A DNA stretch of 64,000 nucleotides, taken from NCBI RefSeq assembly GCF_016802725.1, contig NC_052667.1, positions 2,384,501-2,448,500 of the forward strand, given 5' to 3'. This DNA comes from Solenopsis invicta (taxonomy: Eukaryota > Arthropoda > Insecta > Hymenoptera > Formicidae). The notes under the pieces were generated by a model. It was not told where the DNA came from and did not search any database. It saw only the letters and a program-made list of their open reading frames with translations. The position numbers were made by a program, and so were the translations under genes. Shown piece after piece: positions 62,501 through 64,000 of this stretch (the first letter of the stretch is position 1; every line of letters starts with the position of its first letter).

Positions 62501-63883
62501 TCAGTTGAATACTCTGGTGAAGCGCATAGAGCCAGAAACTACGAGGAATGGCCGGACGTTGTGGACAGTGACGTACGAATCACTGGAAACCAAGGAAGAA
62601 ACCATAAAGACCTTCGACGCCGTGGTGCTATGCAACGGTCATTACTCTGTCGGTCGTATTCCGCATATTCCAGGTATCGAAAGCTTTCGCGGTAGACGCA
62701 TTCACAGTCATCAGTACAGAATGCCAGAGGTCTACGCCGGCAAGAGAGTTTGCATACTTGGCGCGTCCTGGTCCGGCATCGATATCGCCTTGGAAGTCTC
62801 GCAATACGCCAATAAAGTACGCTAGTGCACAATTCCTATACTATCGATTATCATCATCGGCAAATATAAAATCGTTCTTTCCATGCATCTTCCTTGTAAT
62901 GTTTCCCTGATTGCATAGATCATGCGTCACGTGAGGTCCCAATTTTAAAAAAAAACGTGTAGATATGACACATATTGTAACGTCAACGATTTGACACGTT
63001 CTTTTTATTAATCCTTAGTTTCCTTTCTTTCCACAATTCCAGATATATCTGAGTCATAATCTACCGGAACAATTCGACTCGAAAATGTCGAACAACGTTG
63101 AGCAAAGACCTGGTGTTGCATCTGTCCAGGGAAATGTTTTCACCTTCCTCGATGGTTCTACGGCAGAAGTGGACGATTTCATATTCTGTACTGGTAATAA
63201 ATTTAGAAATATTGACGTCCCGATGAGATCTGATGGGTTGAACAAATAATTAAAAAATTAAAAGTTAATAATTTTTAACTTACCTTAATTAATTTTTTAC
63301 TTCAATTATTTTACTTCAGTTATTTTTAAAACACATAATTTTTCATTTATTAACTTTCCTTCTTAAGTTAAAAATTTACCTATATAAAAGATAAAAAAAA
63401 TTAAAGAAAACTACATTTCAGTATAAAAACGAATATATTTTTTTGTTACTTTATTTCTTGTCATTTTTAACGTAACTAAATGAATTTTGTTAACCATTAA
63501 CTTTAATTTAGTTTAAAAAAATACTAACTTACAAAAAATATTAATTTATACCCTTGATCTGATTTTCACTGCTCACAACAAACGGTTTCACAACTGATTT
63601 CTCCACAGGTTACAAGTTTACGTATCCCTTTATGTCGGCTAAAGTCGAGATACGTACGGATGACGACCACGTGGAACCCATCTACAAACACCTAGTGCAC
63701 ATGGATTACACGAGTCTGTTCTTCATGGGTCTGCCCGCACTAGTGATACCGTTCCCGATGTTCCACATTCAGGCACAGTACATCCTCGCCATTCTCGAGG
63801 ATCGTGTTAAGCTACCGTCCTCACAACAAATGCGTGAGGAATTTGAAATCGAGAAGAAGTCATTGCTGGATCAAGGCATTCCG
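58977..63883 (+). CDS. flavin-containing monooxygenase, 3' end beyond the window
   Basis: FAD/NADPH-dependent monooxygenase that oxygenates soft nucleophiles; insect members act on xenobiotics such as plant alkaloids. Five exons join in phase: 58977-59185, 61677-61818, 62505-62816, 63043-63193, 63609-63883 (363 codons). The FAD motif GAGVAG is at residues 12-17. IGGTW follows. The FMO signature FRGRRIHSHQY (FxGxxxHxxxY) is at 178-188. The NADPH motif GASWSG is at 203-208. FCTGYKFTYPF lies near 269-279. Exon 5 ends ATTCCG|GTATAA: the GT is a plausible phase-0 donor, and reading on gives Val then a stop at 63,887-63,889. Family members run ~60 residues further, so I infer a last exon past 64,000. 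The alternative is a truncated protein of 364 aa. Confidence 0.92.
59186..61676 (+). other. monooxygenase intron 1
   Basis: A 2.5-kb AT-rich intron with a microsatellite at 59,451-59,538. I see no nested gene. Confidence 0.7.
59451..59538. repeat. (TCTG)n / (TC)n microsatellite
   Basis: TCTG and TG repeats pass into about 50 bp of uninterrupted TC repeats. Confidence 0.95.
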
Positions 63884-64000
63884 GTATAAAATTCACAAAT
63901 AATTTCTCGAGACAGTACCAGAAAAAAATTGCAAATTAAGGCGCGAAGAGATAGATTAATAGAATGACAATTCTCTCGGGGAAATATAAATTGCACGATA

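Overview
The window is insect nuclear DNA. It holds spliced genes with canonical GT-AG introns, long AT-rich introns, many small terminal-inverted-repeat elements and microsatellites. The gene types (cytoplasmic dynein intermediate chain, an SLC17-type 'inorganic phosphate cotransporter', an insect flavin monooxygenase) and the foldback-rich intergenic DNA suggest a hymenopteran, perhaps an ant. The species is an inference.

Layout: 1-10.5 kb is comparatively GC-rich and shows no coding gene I can support. It holds (GA)n tracts, hairpins and a ~250-bp MITE. At 10.55-10.62 kb lies the first coding exon of an unidentified minus-strand gene whose 5' leader region is tandemly duplicated. From ~11.43 to ~22.51 kb sits the most striking object: an inverted-repeat element of about 11 kb. 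Its centre has expanded into about 18 tandem copies of a 555-bp unit. The core copies look identical except for one single-base variant, and each unit is itself a ~450-bp imperfect palindrome. After AT-rich palindromic DNA (22.5-24.3 kb), 24.3-25.9 kb contains five diverged copies of a ~61-70-nt exon-like module on the minus strand, each keeping acceptor and donor sites.

The coding half contains four genes that I could thread exon by exon with consistent splice phases. (1) Cytoplasmic dynein intermediate chain (short wing type), plus strand, 26,943-37,662, 13 coding exons, 689 aa, including two in-frame microexons and a hAT-like MITE in an intron. (2) A winged-helix / nucleoside-phosphorylase-superfamily fusion, plus strand, 38,949-44,876, 11 coding exons, 576 aa, with a candidate 111-nt cassette exon. 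(3) An SLC17-family major facilitator, minus strand, 52,127-49,431, 8 coding exons, 520 aa. (4) A flavin-containing monooxygenase, plus strand, from 58,977, five exons (363 codons), cut off by the window edge. Genes 3 and 4 are divergently oriented across ~6.8 kb of repeat-bearing intergenic DNA.

The four genes do not form a pathway: motor subunit, putative nucleosidase-like protein, membrane anion transporter and xenobiotic oxidase. The unusual content is structural: nested palindromes, a homogenised foldback satellite, tandem exon-like modules and several long hairpins.
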